Positions 32,003 through 44,677 of a stretch of DNA of 64,000 nucleotides are shown here, piece by piece. Position 1 is the first letter of the stretch; every line of letters begins with the position of its first letter. The notes beneath the pieces were generated by a model, which saw only the letters and a program-made list of their open reading frames with translations, was not told the origin of the DNA and did not search any database. The stretch covers positions 992,001-1,056,000 of the forward strand of contig JAUCEF010000017.1 in NCBI GenBank assembly GCA_033558025.1, written 5' to 3'. The position numbers were made by a program, and so were the translations under genes. This DNA is from Phytophthora sp. 'mugwort'. Lineage: Eukaryota > Oomycota > Peronosporomycetes > Peronosporales > Peronosporaceae.

Positions 32003-33731
32003 TCAGCGCAGACCGTGGGTTTGATGTGCAGTTCGGCCAGTAAGTAGGCCAGAAAGTGTAAATTAGACGGAATTGACAATACCGTGTCCGAAAATAAGGC
32101 AAGGACCAAAGTGATTGTATAAATAGCGGACTTTCTCCCGATTCCTCCTACTCATCTACCACTGCAATGTCGTCAAGGGCGTCGCCTAAGGCTTGTAGAT
32201 TGAGTATGTCCGCGTCCAGATTCTTGTCGTACAGCTCCACATCTCGCTGAATTTCTGCCCATAGACATCGTGCCTAGCAATAACCGGTGCGTGGGGTCTG
32301 AAGCAACCAAACACATCGAAGTACCGTAGTTCATCAACTTCATGTCACGCCTTGCGCGCTCATGCACGCATATTCGTCTGAGTGTCCTGAGTCCGGGGGG
32401 CAGCCAACACGCCAGGAGTTCCGGCAATGGGTCAGGGTCATGTTGCGGTACAAGCATCTCGGCCGAGGGGCTTAATCATGCTAGCCGATGGGATAGCTGC
32501 AAACGGAACTCACTGCCAGATGTGACGGCCGCCGCGTGGGTATGCTCTCTGCGAGGTCTCCTGCTTGAAGTCTGGTCGGGTCCTTAGGCTTGTAATGTGC
32601 CTAGTGTACCCTGCACGCCGGGTTTTGGTCGTAGCTCAACGCGTGTCCTCGCAATACACACTTTCACTCGCTGATGGCTCCAGGATACCAACTTTAGTCC
32701 CCTGCGCCGGTGCCTGCCTGTCCTGGCCGACCGACCTATTTGTATTATGTCTGTACTAAGCGTTCAGTACTCACACTACCTACCGAGCCCTATACGGCAA
32801 CGCCACAGGAGCCACTTGGAACACCCTGGCCCCATACTTTCCAACTCGCCAACTTGGAAGCACACTGGCCTCCTGACCGTCTAGTTCTCCGCGTAGCGTT
32901 CGCCCTGCTCGCCTCGTACGTCAGCGCGTCGTGCCACTTCCCAGTGACACTCCACTCCGCCCTCTGTATCGTTCTAGCGCGAGCTGCTTCCCCGCAGCAC
33001 TCTTCTGTTACGTCTGGATCCTCACTTGCGCACCTCGTGGCAAGTTCGGTTGTCTGCTGCTACTGTCTACTTCGCTGGCCGAGCCGATGCCTTCGCTGCT
33101 TTTCCCGTGGCTACTCGAATGGGACTTGCTAGCGACTTCTCGGCTCCACTGCAAATTCGGTTGTTTGCCGCCTGGACCTCTGTCGGCCGCTGCCGCTCTG
33201 CGCCTGTTCGATTCCCTCTCGTCGGGTCTCACGTGCGCTATCTTTCGGTCATATCTTTCCGTGGTTTTCAGTCACCCACTCATCAACAGCTGCCAACCCT
33301 CGCACGTCTTCCGCCGCGTCTTTCCTCACTGCGCTGGCCTCCGTCCGTCGGCTCCACTGTACGGACCGCTCTGTGTTTCCCCACATATTACAGTCTCAAG
33401 GACGGCCGACCTAGCCGCTTGGACTCACCGTTCGCTTGGTGGAGTAGGCGCGGTGATACAGATCCCTGCTCGAGACAGTGAAACTTTCGTGAAGGTGGAG
33501 AGCAGGTGAATGGTCCAAGAGGAAGGTCTAAGTCCGTCGTCCTACCTATTAGCGAGGTCTAGGAGCTGTAGCTCGCGTAGGCTAGCTCTCAGTTGCAAAT
33601 CTTCCCTGCAGAACCGAAGAGAGCTTCAACTAACTAAGAGATAGCATTTTTCTGCTAAGCATTCTACCATCACTTTTAAGCGTCCCTAACTTCAAGCACC
33701 CAGAAACAAGCTTAACTTGTAACAGCCGCAG
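32003..33731. other. Unassigned, probably degenerate retroelement
   Basis: No gene is identified. A plus frame near 32565-32759 contains TLSLADGSRIPTLV, which resembles the part of Gypsy proteases after the active site. Overlapping plus frames to 33509 are Ser/Leu/Pro-rich. 33480-33727 is noncoding and ends CTTGTAACA just before the gag-like ATG at 33732, so it may be the end of an LTR or a leader. Confidence 0.3.
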
Positions 33732-35330
33732 ATGCCGACCCACTGCAGAGGGAAGTACGCGATATTTGGTGGAGAAGCAGGGTATCTGCTTACTGGAGAA
33801 GGACCTGTTTGGTTTGTGATGAGAAGGCTCGTGGAACGCGCGGAGGACGTCCGTGAGGTGTGCTACTTTAGCCGGTCAAGTGAAGACTTCTGTCGTGAAC
33901 GGTTCGACCCAGGAACGGTAATCTTAGAGGTCAGCCTCTATTCTCGACAGCGAGACACGCTTACTGCTTGAAGAGACGGATCAACGCGGAAGGTCTACAA
34001 GCGTGCCGAAACTTCGTGCATCGTGGCAACTGAAGTGTTCCAGGGATCGGTAGTCTCTGCGGCTTCGCCCAGTGAAGCTTTCGCCCTCGAGAGAGAAGCC
34101 GAAAATTGGAAACGTGATGTCTACAAAAGCCCTAGGAGCGGAAGCTGAATACAACGCCACCATTAGTGAAGAGATCGGGACGAAGGAAGTGAGATCTGCC
34201 GCCCCAAAACAAGAGAACCCTTTTACTAGAGTGAAAGGCTCGCGTGCCCAGATACGGGCACGCTGGAAGCTCCGACTTCTCCTTTGACGAACCTTGCGCG
34301 TCCCAGCTTGTGGCATCTGCTGTGTTGGACACGGTAAAGTCGGTCGTACAAAAGGCAGTTACCGGTACGCACGGCGACGGTGGAAGTGGGGATGGGGCCG
34401 AGGCCCTCCTAGAAATGATCCGAGCGGTACTCAAGGGATGGCCACTACACTATGGAACGCACTCGCACATAGTCATCCCGAGCCAAAAAGCTCAGGAGGG
34501 AAGACTTTGGGGAAAAGGGAAAACCCAGAATGTTCCATTTTAGACCTGGTCGTACGCCCGCATTCCTCGTGGATGGTACTCGACATACAAACTTATATAC
34601 TAAACGATTATCGTCCAATCGGAACCTCTGGAGAGGTCCAAACTGGCAAATTTCGAAAATCATCCGGAGATTATCAGAGCCTTGATCAGCGGTCGTCCCA
34701 CGACTGCGCTGGTTGTACTCGTCGGCCGCCAGGAACAACCCCCACAAGCAGCGCACGAGTACGTTTACTCGGCGCTCGAGAGGCCACACAGGCCACACTT
34801 GCGTGAATGTTGCCCCGGAACCAGAGCCTTTGTCAAGAGGTCAGCGGGCATGTCGCCGGTAGGTGTATAATGCACCGCTATCCTGTCGCATCATGGCCTC
34901 AGCTGTGCGGGCAGCTTAGAACCGCGTTCATTCCGGCGAGCTGCGAGTACCGCCAGAGGTCACGCTTCCTGAAAATGTAAAAAGGGAGGTCGTGAGCTGC
35001 ACGAGTACAACCAGGGGATGCGAGAGCTCACCGCATCCCTCGTGGGAAACTCGCTCCATGAACACATCAAGTGACGGTGTTCATAGATGCTGCACCTAGC
35101 TATTCGGGCGCAGGCCAACACCCAGGAAAGGCGGTCCATGTTTCCCTCCTAGAGGAGTGGAGTCACCGTCGGGCACGCACGTCGGCGGCAATATGCAGCG
35201 ACACTATGTCGCGGTGGGGGAGGTGGGGGGAGTAGCGGGTCATATCCCATGGAACCTGGCTCGCCGAGCAGCATGATATTCGCTGCTATAGTTGTGGTAA
35301 GCTTGGGCACATGGCACGTGCCGGTCTTGC
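33732..35330 (+). pseudogene. Gypsy-4 gag with damaged zinc knuckle
   Basis: Short plus frames (33732-33971, 34072-34287, 34244-34543, 34560-34870, 35040-35220) together resemble gag: a basic N-terminus, a helical capsid region, and VTVFID...KAVHVSLLEEWSHRRART near 35070-35190. The knuckle CYSCGKLGHMA at 35284-35316 is followed by Arg-Ala-Gly where the last Cys should be. A poly-G run at 35331-35350 follows. Multiple frameshifts. It leads into the protease at 35460 on the same strand. Confidence 0.6.
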
Positions 35331-35459
35331 GGGGGGAGGGGGGGGGGGCTTCCCCAGTAGGGGCGGGTCGCCCTACTGGGGAATCTCTAACCCTTCATGA
35401 GCGGTGCGCGGGTGGCGCGCACCAGGGAGCCTTAGCCCCTGAGAGTCTTTGCACTCTTG

Positions 35460-38291
35460 AATTGAAGAAGGGCAGCGATGGGCTGCTAGTAGTACACGTA
35501 AGTGTACGGGGATATACCCATTTCCTCCTCTTGATAAACGCTGGGGCGACGATGAACTTTGCACGCCGCCAGACTGTCGCGGAGAACAGCAGCAAGTTGG
35601 CCGATGCTTTACGAGAAAGCAAAGGCAACGGGACAGTGTCGGTACAACTGGCCGACGGAACGGTGATACCGTTCCCAAGATCCATGTGGATCTAGCTATG
35701 GAGTTCAAGGACTTCGACAGCATGGAACAGTTTACTGTCCTAGAGATGGACAAGTATGACTAGTCCTGGGCAAAGCCCTGGCTCGAGAGAGAAACATGAG
35801 CCATGGATCGATTGGCGAAACAAAGCCATCGGGGCCAGCCGGCCCGCAGTTACTGGCAGATCATTGGTGAGTCATGTTCCCACCTCTGCCAGGAACTGGG
35901 GTGTCCGAAAGGGGCGCCGGGATGCAGGAGCATCCGGTGAAGTTTTGGAGCCGCCGACGTATTGAGCGAGTTCCTAGAAGCGGCGGCAGCAGAAGCTGCA
36001 CCTGGTCGAGTATGACAGTCCGTACAGGATAGCCCTCGACCCCCGCCGGAATCTAGACCGGCGGCAGAGGATTCAAGAGTGAAGGTGTCCGGAGGCACCG
36101 CCCAGAGGGTAACCTAGGTCCACACCAAGTCACCCAGACTGAAACTTGCGAGGAAGACGGATCAACGTTTCCTGTGTGGGTAACCATGTTCCAAACCGAG
36201 TCACCCAGACTGAAACTGGCGAGGAAGACGGATGAACGTTTCCTGTGTGGGTAACCATGTTCCAAACCGAGTTACCCAGACCGAAACGGGCGCGGAAGGC
36301 GCAAAATGCGCTTCCTGTGTGGGTAACCTTGTTCCACACCAGGTCGCCCAGACCATAACTGAAGAAGAAGTGACGGAATGATCTTCTTGTGTGGGTAACC
36401 ATGTTCCACACAAAGCCCTAGAGGCTTTGGACGTCACCAACTAGATGTCCACAAACGTGGGTAACGAAGTACCACGTTGCGGCCGCCGTTGACGACAAAG
36501 TCGGCACTACAAGTCGAGTCTGAAATCACTTCAGACTGGAGTCGCTTCAAACGACTCGTAACCCAGGCCCCGGTCCTTCTGACGCGGACCGTCGAAGAGT
36601 GTTATCAGATCCTCGACGGTGGGACCGGCCATCGGGTCAAGGCAGGCTGCATCCCGCTAGAGCCTCTGCCCGAGATGTCAGAGCTCCTGAACCTCGAAGC
36701 GTTGATACCGACAGATTTTCTGGTCAACGTGAAGACTGGGGAGACCGCGGAGGTGGTATTCTTGAAGCAAGAGTCCACTCCCGAGGGTTTGAATTATTCT
36801 TCAGTTATGGACGAGGACGTCTTGGAGGCATTCTCCTCCCAGCGTGCTTCGCGCTAGAGTTCTGAGATTATCAAGAACCCGAAGGATCCGGTGAATCCTT
36901 TGATGTAGGCGTTGGAGAAAGTGGTGTTCAAGGATCCACCGTCCAACTCCCACAGAATCGTGGGATCAGGGACGAGATTGACCTCGTGCCGGGCACAGAG
37001 TACTGTGTCAGCAGACAATGGTCACTGCCTCGGGAGCAGCGCCAGGTCATTGATGCCTTCTTCGCCGCAAAGGCCAAGGCAGGCATGGTGAGGGATTCGA
37101 AATCCCCGCACTCGTCGCCAACCTTCTGCGTTCGGAAGCCGAAGGGGAAGTGGCGTCTGGTTCGTGCTTTCAATAAAGCTGAACAACAGACGGTGCCGGC
37201 CCAGACACCCATCCCGCAGAAGGAGGTGTTGTTGAACAAACACCACGGCGGGGTGCGAGTTATACAGCGCCCTGGACCTTGTTGACGGTACTACCAGATC
37301 CTGATGCGCGAGAGTGACATCCCGCTCACTGCAATGAGAACTCCGAGTGGTATTCTCTGGGAGTGGCTTGAGAAGCCACAAGGTCTGTCTATCCTCCGGC
37401 GACGAGCAATTGTCTGACCACGCAATTGTTTAGACCGCTGCGTGCGTATGCAAGTCGTACTGGTCCATAGCGGTGCCGAGGGAGGAAAGCCGGCTGTGGA
37501 GGTGCCTTTGGAGCACCGCCGTCGAGTGTTAGAGGTCATGAGAACGAACAAGCTCTATGTCAACAACAGCGAAGGGTACGCGGGTCTGGAAATACCCTTT
37601 CTCGGGTATAGTGAAGAAGGATACCGACAGACATTGGGCGCGTGAGCACCCAGGGAGACTTTGACAATGTTAAGGCAAACCTTCATAAGGCGCCTGTCCT
37701 TGGCACTGCCGGGCAAGACGAGACCGTTCAGCGTCGTCTGCGATACATCCAATTATGCAAAAGGATGCGCATTGCTGCAGGATGATGCTGCAGGACGTGA
37801 ACGAGTGATCTCGTTTCAGTCCAGGCAGCTCAAGGCTGCCGAACGGAACTACTCCGTTCGTGACAAGGAGCTGCTTGCCAATAAGTATACCCTTGTCAAG
37901 TTTCGGGTGCACCTCCTTGGCTCACAGCCCTTTGTGATCTACACAGATCACGTATCCTTACGGACGGCGACAAATTCGCCCCAGTTGTCCAAAAGGAGGC
38001 GAGGTGGCTGTCCTTCTTCGCGGAATATATAACTTCCGCGTCGAGTGCAAGCCTGGCAAACTCAAGTTACTTGCCGATGCGTTGTCTCGCAGGCTGAACT
38101 ACGAGCTGGCGTACATCTGTCGTGCCACGACCGATCTATACGATCCGATAAGCGTGCCGTATCGAGGCGACGAAGACCTGGCACCTCTGGTACGGTTTCT
38201 GGGCGCTGGCGAGGAAGCCAAGGCCGAGTGGCTCACGCCACGCCAGAGAGCTCGGCTCCATCGATATGAGTGGCACGATGGCCTGCTCTAC
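35460..38291 (+). pseudogene. Gypsy-4 protease, RT and RNase H
   Basis: The protease reads FLLLINAGATMNFARRQTV (35523), where the catalytic DSGA is NAGA, then VQLADGTVIPF and KHEPWIDW (35785). After a tandem-repeat linker, RT shows DEDVLEAFSSQRAS (36810), PREQRQVIDAFF...SPHSSPTFCVRKPKGKWRLVRAFNK (37020-37180), YYQILMRESDIPLTA (37285), and the thumb AVEVPLEHRRRVLEVMRTNKLY (37495-37560); the catalytic YxDD block is deleted. RNase H reads FSVVCDTSNYAKGCALL (37725), RQLKAAERNYSVRDKELL, FVIYTDHVSLRTATNSPQLS and LADALSRR (38080). The sequence then enters the Copia LTR. Integrase is missing. Confidence 0.85.
36120..36459 (+). repeat. 71-72-bp tandem repeat, about 4.5 copies
   Basis: Units start at 36120, 36191, 36262, 36334 and 36406 (partial), each beginning CCACACC or CCAAACC and containing GTGTGGGTAACC. 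They lie in the linker between protease and RT of Gypsy-4. A 72-bp unit would add 24 residues; reading one unit gives a block with VWVT and VTQTET. The 71-bp units shift the frame. Confidence 0.85.
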
Positions 38292-38311
38292 TTAAAAGAA
38301 AAAGAAAGAAA

Positions 38312-38508
38312 ATGGTCGACATAAACTGGGACGAGGACGCTACCGTTAGTTGAAGACGCAGAGGTTTACTCACGCGGCTTGATGTGAAGGACAAAACTGA
38401 TTCATTCTGGAACCTGCGGGCTGTCACTCAATACACTTCCGGCGTAGAAGGCTGTTGCCTGCGCCGACCCTCGGTGCCTGGTGCTCTTAAGTCATTGACT
38501 TTCTGTTA
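38312..38508 (+). repeat. Copia 5' LTR, about 197 bp
   Basis: This stretch is repeated at 44297-44494 with about a dozen differences (starts TGGTCGACAT, ends GACTTTCTGTTA). The Copia gag ATG follows 5 bp later, at 38513. The left edge is preceded by an A/G-rich run similar to the polypurine tract before the right LTR. It interrupts the Gypsy-4 polyprotein. Confidence 0.8.
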
Positions 38509-38512
38509 GGCT

Positions 38513-41500
38513 ATGAGCCCTAAGAGTGAGCATGTCAATTTTGACGGCAAGAACTTTCTGGCGTATAAGGAAGGCCTGAAGGCAGCGTTGCGTGCTCGGA
38601 AGTGCTGGAAGATTCTGACCAGAAGAGGAGACGAAACCAGACAAGGACGGCACACCGGCGACGAAGAAAAAAATGCAAGGGGTGGCGAACCAAGGCGTTG
38701 CTGCTGAACGATATCCTGACGAACACATTGAACGACGTGACTCGGGTCCGGCTCGCTCATCTGAACAAGCCTTAAGCGAAGTGGGCCGCACTTGTGGATG
38801 ATTTCGAGAAGAAATCGTTCCGAGCGGCGTTGTTCAAGCGGAGAGAGCTGCTGAATGTGGAATGTTTGATCCTGATAGTGAAACGATTCGGGATTATATC
38901 CATCGAGTGGAGGCAATTCGGCAGTAGCTGACCCTAATGCACGAACAAGTGTCCGATATAGAAATGATCACTGCTTTATTGACTGAAGTACCAGAGTATG
39001 GTCGAAACATTCGACAACTTGGACGACTACTATCTGCAGCAAGTGAAAATCAAGCTTACGAGTCGTGAAGAGCGACTAAACCAGGCGAAGGAGGTGACGG
39101 AGGCAAAAGCCCGTAACAAAGGGAATGGCCAGGCTGGAAATGGGGGATAGCAGTTCGGATCTACGCAGTCGGACGAGAAAGAGATTTCGTTTGTAAAGCA
39201 AAATAGTGGTCGCGGAGGTGGCCTTGGCCAGCCCAAACGACGGCGTGAAGAGATTGATTGTCACAACTGCGGTAGACTAGGGCACGATTCGTACGAATGC
39301 CGAGCTCCGAAGAAAGACCAGCAGCAGGCGGCAAACTGAATCAAAGAAAATCGCAGGGTAAACGCCAAAGGCAGCAAAGTGACGACGATACATGTGACAA
39401 TCCCCCTTGGTTACTACAATCCAAGTAAGACTGGTGGCAAGAAGAGCAAGCATTTGACCATGATCGACTTAGTGGAAGAGAAAACTATGGCATGTTTCGC
39501 TAATCCTAAGATGGAAAACGAGTCAGGTAGTAGCTTCTTCATCCCGAGTGGGCTGGATAACGCGTCGGGAGTGAATATATGCGGATGCAGAGAGGAATTC
39601 GTGTATCTTGCAACGGATTGCGATACAGTAATGAAGTGGTTCGATGAAATCGCAAGAAAGCACAGATGAAGGGGTTAATAAAGTTCGCGGTCGTGGATGC
39701 GCAGACTAAGACTCGTGTATGGATCACGGTGAAAGCTCGTTTTGTGGAAGGAGCAACCAACCTGCTATCACAGCGAACATTGCATAAGGATTATGTTTGT
39801 TTTTCGCACAGACCGGTGAGGACCAGGAGGTGACGACACTGACGAATCGAGTGAAGAATATAACCTGGAACTTTGACATGGTGGGCGATCTCTAACAAAC
39901 AATGGTCGAAGTGCCACGCTCGCAGCCATCATTGGTAGTGCTGGAGACCGCTGCTCGGCCAACCAAAACGCTTCGGATATGGCATCATCGGCTAGCTCAT
40001 GCCAATTGGCAGGCGATTAAGGGCATTTCATCGAAGGAGTTGGTTAAAGGCTTGGAGTTGACGAAAAAAAGATCGAAGAGTAAAAGCACATTGTCTCGAT
40101 TGTGATATGGCGAAGATGAAGACAATGTCCTTCAAGAAAATGACTCCCAAGCGTGACATGGTGCCGCTCGTCAAAGTATTGATGGATCTGGTCTTTCTAA
40201 GTGTGCTCACACTGGAGGGTAACACAGTGTATCTGCATCTCATGACGAAGGATTGAGATATCAGTGGACATATGGGCAGAAACGAAGGAGGAAACTGTAG
40301 GGAGCTGAAGCGCTTTCGAAATCACGTTAGTGCTAAGCACCACAAGTTCGTGAACACGTTCCACTCGGATTAAGGAACAGAGTTCTTCAACAAAGAAACG
40401 AGTGAGATGTGTGTTGGTTAGTCGATTCAAATATTCGCTCAGCCCCATACGCCTGAAGAGGTCTGTCGGATCGAAAAAGCGCACACTACACTGATGAATA
40501 AAGCCCTCTCAGTGCTCTATAGTTGTGGTCTTCCTGGAAAGTTGTGGGGATAAGCAGCTAGTTATGTGATCGAGACGACAAATCGGACGAGTACCAAAGG
40601 TAATGCAGACCAGGTGACGCCACATGAAAAGCTGTTTGGGTGGAAATCGAGCGTGCGGGCATCTACGTCCCTTTGGATGTCTAGCGATCAAGTTTGTGGA
40701 CAAGGTCAATCGTAAGGACAAGTTGTCGGTGAAAGGAGCGCCTGCTCTGATGGTAGGGTATGCTATGAAGACGAAATGTTATCGGCTGCTTGAGTTGAAG
40801 GCGGGATTCATAACAGAGCATCGACATGAAATGCGAAGTTCTACGAGGGGACTACGGTGGATAGGTCGTACGTGGAGAAACTTCTCAATAAAGCTTACCG
40901 GTTGAGAGGACGTCCACACCTGGACAGCAAGAAGCCCTCATTGGTGAGGTTTCAGTGGCGGATGTGAACGAGCTGGATCGTAGCGATCATGTGTTCTTGG
41001 CACAGCTCGAGAATGGAACTTGGGTATTACGACCGAGACCGAAGAACACGCACATCCCAAAGAACAAATGAGTATGGACTCTAAAAGAATGACTTGAGGA
41101 TGTTGCCGTTCAAGGCTTGCTTAGTTGTTTCCAGATATGGGGAATTGATTTTGATGAGACGTTTGCCCCAGTGGTGAGATTTGAGACTCTATGTTTCGTC
41201 TTCCTGTGGGCTGGTTGACGAAAGCGGTAGTGAAGCAGTTTGACTTTTTCACGGCCTTCCTAAACGCACCAACTGAAAGGATCAATATATGGAGCAACCG
41301 GACGCTTTTGTGAAGCGTGCATACGAGAGTTATGTGTGCCTTCTGAAGAAGAGCATCTACGGTCTATGGCAGCCACCTCGTAACCGGAATAACACGCTTC
41401 ATCTAGTGCTTATTGAGTTCGGCTTTCGCCAGAGCTACAAGGACGAAGGCCTGTAATGGGTTCGGATTGGGAGCAGACTTGTCCTTCTACCTATCTATGT

Positions 41501-42551
41501 GGATGATTTTCTGTTGGTTGGTAAAGAAAAGGATGTGAACTTTGTTGACAAGGCGCTGACGGATCGCTTTAAGATGAAGGTCCTTGACGACGTGAACTAT
41601 TTGCTTGGACTGCAGATCAAGTATGAACCAGAGACGCACATCTCGTTCAAGCAGACAAAGTACATCCAGGACATAATGGTAAAGTTCAACATGGAGTCCG
41701 CGTATCCGGTACGCATCCGGATGGCAGTGGACGGGGTAAAGTCGAAAGATGCTAGCCTAGAAGAGCATGAGAGTAAAAGAAGTTGCCGTATCGAAGTCTT
41801 GTTGGATTCCTACAGTATATTTGGGTAGTGGGTCACGCCCTGAATTGGGTACGGCTGTGCGGGTTCTCAGTAAGTTCCTCTACACGTATGGTGTTGCGCA
41901 TTGGAGGGCTGCTAAGAGACTACTGCGGTACTTGATAGGAAACCAGGACATGGGATTACAGTTTGACTTCAAAAATGCACGCTCTTATGAAAAACTGCGC
42001 ATTGAGGTCTATTCAGATAAGGATTTTGCGACGGAAGGAGGAGATATGAAGTCAATGCGTGGCTTTGCTGTGTTTTGTAATGACCAGTTGATCTCCGCAA
42101 GATGCTGGAAGCAAGAGAACCTAGCTGAGAGCAGTTGCGAGGCCGAGCTGATTGATGCGAACACTGGGTTGCATGACGCTATCTGGCTAGAACAGCTAGC
42201 AGATGAGCTGGTCTTGGAAAGGGAATCCACGACACTGTACTGTGATTCAGCAAGTGCTCGTGAGTTGATAAAGTATGCAGGAGAGCATCGCCGAACCAAG
42301 CAGCTCAATATTAGTGGCCTCAAGAAAATTCGTGAGTACGTGAAGAAGCGGGGAGTCAAGACTGAACTCGAGTCATCGAAAGCAAACGTGGCTGACGGGA
42401 TGACGGAGCCACTTTCTCTGGAGGCATTTCAACGGCACAGAAGGAAGTTGGGTCTGCTCACCGCAAGTGTCATCTCTGATGCAGACCACACGCAAAGTGC
42501 ACCACCACAGAAGAGTGGAGTGCAGAGATTTCGGGAAGAGAGTAGCCCCTA
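38513..42551 (+). pseudogene. Copia gag-pol polyprotein, broken
   Basis: Gag starts MSPKSEHVNFDGKNFLAYK at 38513 and has a CCHC knuckle, CHNCGRLGHDSYEC (39259-39300). The protease region (LDNASGVNICGCREEFVYL, 39556) lacks the usual Asp-Ser-Gly-Ala. The integrase zinc region reads RIWHHRLAHANWQAIKGI (39975) and CDMAKMKTMSFKK (40100); the core has HSD-GTEFFN (40360) and ASYVIETTNRTST (40555). RT has KKSIYGLWQ (41350) and YVDDFLLVG (41496-41522). RNase H is one clean frame, 41767-42551 (VYSDKDFATEGGD, ISARCWKQENLAESSCEAELI, TLYCDSASARELI, RTKQLNI). The domain order, integrase before RT, is that of Copia. Earlier parts hold many stops and shifts. Confidence 0.9.
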
Positions 42552-42860
42552 AATCGACGAGTCCAACAAGGGCGATGATAATCAGCGGAGTCCTGTCCGT
42601 CGAGAAATCCCAGTTCGCTTCAAGAAGAGAGCCCGAGCTGAAAGGAATCAGAAGAGAGAGTGAATCGTCACAGAACGTGGCATGAGGATTTGGCAGAGAG
42701 GGCTGAGCACTAGATGGAATTGAAGACCATATCCGACCACGTGAAGGTGAAGCATCATGTGGAATGAAGAGAGTGTAGTGGCAAGCGAAGAATCGTGGTA
42801 TACCTTATCATTTACTATTTTTACATTGGTATGTGTTTGCTATGATGGGTAGCCAACAAG

Positions 42861-44255
42861 GGTGGTATAGCGGCATCGTTTCAAAATATGATTAAGACCC
42901 GATCCGCTTACCAGCTGCGCCCAAACACCGACTAACGGAGAGGGTTCCCCGATGATCCGTGATCAGCTGAACTTGGTCTCACCTTGTGTACCCGTCGGTG
43001 AACTCGATCGGCTCTCTTGGTACGCCGAAGGATGCAGCGATGTAAAGTCTTGAACATCCTGGCGGGACGCGGGGACGTGGAGCAGCGCGGAAGTCTTCGA
43101 TCTGCTGCCGTAATTGGTTCCGATCTGAGGTAGTCGACCTTCGATCGGCGGCCTGGACTTGATCCGAGGCCGAGGTTGCCGTGTGGCGTTGTTCCGTTCC
43201 TTTCCTTGAGTTGCTTGCCACTTCCTTTAGCGGGATCTTGCGGTTGAGAGTCGAAGCGAACGTCGGCCAAGCACTGAATGCCGATCGATCGAAGTATGCG
43301 CTTGAGCAGAAGTTCGCTAGCGTGGGGGAGGGTCAGCCAATATCCGATCCGATCAGTTCACCACGACACTAGATCTGCTGCCTTGGACTGGTCGACACCT
43401 TGGGGGCCCAACGTAGTTCCCTTCCCACGGTATTTGAAAACCGCTAACTCGTCCAATGTAAATTCGAGTCTGATTGTTGTTTGTCCCTTTCTGGTCCTAT
43501 CTTCCCATTCTGAACCCTATCTCGTACCACCTGAATCTTCTGAGTCTTGTCCTTCTTCAACCACTCAACACGTACTGCCTTCATACTTGCACATCCCCGA
43601 GGATGATTTTCTGATCGAATCTCGATCTACCAGATCGCGTATGTTCGAACGCATATGTCGATCTGCCAACACCGATTTGCCCGATCTGCCAGATCGCGTA
43701 TGTCCGAACATGTATGTCGATCTGACAGATCGATGTCGGAACCTGTATGCCAAAAGACGAATACCGATCGACCCGATCCGCTCGATCTCGACCGCAAGAT
43801 CGATCTGATCTGCCCGATCTTGGACGGCGAGGTGTAGGCCGATCTGTGGACGCCTGATCAGTCGGATCTGCCCACCCGCGGACCCCAAATCCGCACGATT
43901 GGGGTCCGACCGAGGTAAACAAACGGGGTTGGATCCAGTCTGATCGATTCCGTCACTGCTCGCCAGTCGTGATCTCTTACATCCCCTTCGATTCGGGTTC
44001 CGAATCTCCACTCGATCCTCGATCGGTCGGGTGATCAGAGTATAACGGATCTGTGTTGGGTGGTTGCCAGACCCTGGTTTCCTTCATCGTCATGGAAGCA
44101 TCCCCTAGCACCCCAGATTAAGTTGAACGTCGCACCGCCTTTACCTCGTATCTCGATCCGACTCGATCGCCCCCTCTTTTCACAACTGGGGCCGCCTTTC
44201 TCACCGATCTGGCCATCCTTAGGGATCTGATATTTTTGGTTGACGCTTCTTCACA
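42861..44255 (-). mobile_element. Solo LTR copy C, 1395 bp, with 4-bp target duplication
   Basis: The copy belongs to the same LTR family as 5545-6864. Its left end is GGTGGTATAGCGG (first T changed) and its right end CTTCTTCACA. CAAG flanks it on both sides (42857-42860 and 44256-44259). Sense is taken as minus. The part from about 43720 to 44240 diverges strongly from copies A and D, so this is a different subfamily in its U3 region. It lies between the Copia pol end and the Copia right LTR, so it is younger than the Copia insertion. Confidence 0.8.
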
Positions 44256-44296
44256 CAAGCAGAGCGATGTTGATGTCGAGAAGAGAGTAAAAGAAA

Positions 44297-44494
44297 ATGG
44301 TCGACATCAACATGGACGAGGACGCTACCGTTAGTTGAAGACGCAGAGGTTTGGCCACACGCGGCTTGATGTGAAGGACAAACGGGTTCATTCTGGAACC
44401 TGCGGGCTGACACTCAATACGCTTCCGGCGTAGAAGGCTGTTGTCTGCGCCGACCCTCGGTGCCTGGTGCTCTTAAGTCACTGACTTTCTGTTA
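44297..44494 (+). repeat. Copia 3' LTR with upstream polypurine tract
   Basis: The direct repeat of 38312-38508 is preceded by GAGAAGAGAGTAAAAGAAAA (44277-44296), a clear polypurine tract for plus-strand priming. The roughly 6% divergence between the two LTRs suggests an old insertion. No matching target duplication was found at the outer edges. Confidence 0.8.
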
Positions 44495-44502
44495 CTACTA
44501 CC

Positions 44503-44550
44503 GCACCTCTGAAGAGTGACACGTTACTCTTCATGTAACCCCGTTATACC
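44503..44550 (+). repeat. End of a family-1-like Gypsy LTR
   Basis: CACCTCTGAAGA...ACTCTTCATGTAACCCCGTTATA aligns with the end of the LTR at 390-437 (CTCTGAAGATAGTGACTTGG...ATAACCCCGTTACA). It may be the last piece of the 3' LTR of the Gypsy-4 element that the Copia element entered, with the rest deleted. Confidence 0.45.
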
Positions 44551-44677
44551 TTGATCATCAATCGCTCATCATCTGGAATTGTACATCATCATACCAATGC
44601 GAGATATATCCCAAAACGAGGTCACCCATTATACTGGTAATGAATTACTGGCTGTGACGAGAAAAAAACTATACATA

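Noticed and set aside
32931..33509. 192-codon plus ORF as a host gene
   Set aside because: Two other frames over the same bases are equally open, composition is Ser/Leu/Pro low-complexity, and no motif is present.
36053..36440. Minus ORFs with repeated VTHTG peptides
   Set aside because: They are the complement of the 71-72-bp tandem repeat; the Gypsy-4 polyprotein is on plus.
36120..36459. CRISPR-like array
   Set aside because: The repeats are contiguous without spacers and lie in retroelement coding sequence of a eukaryote.
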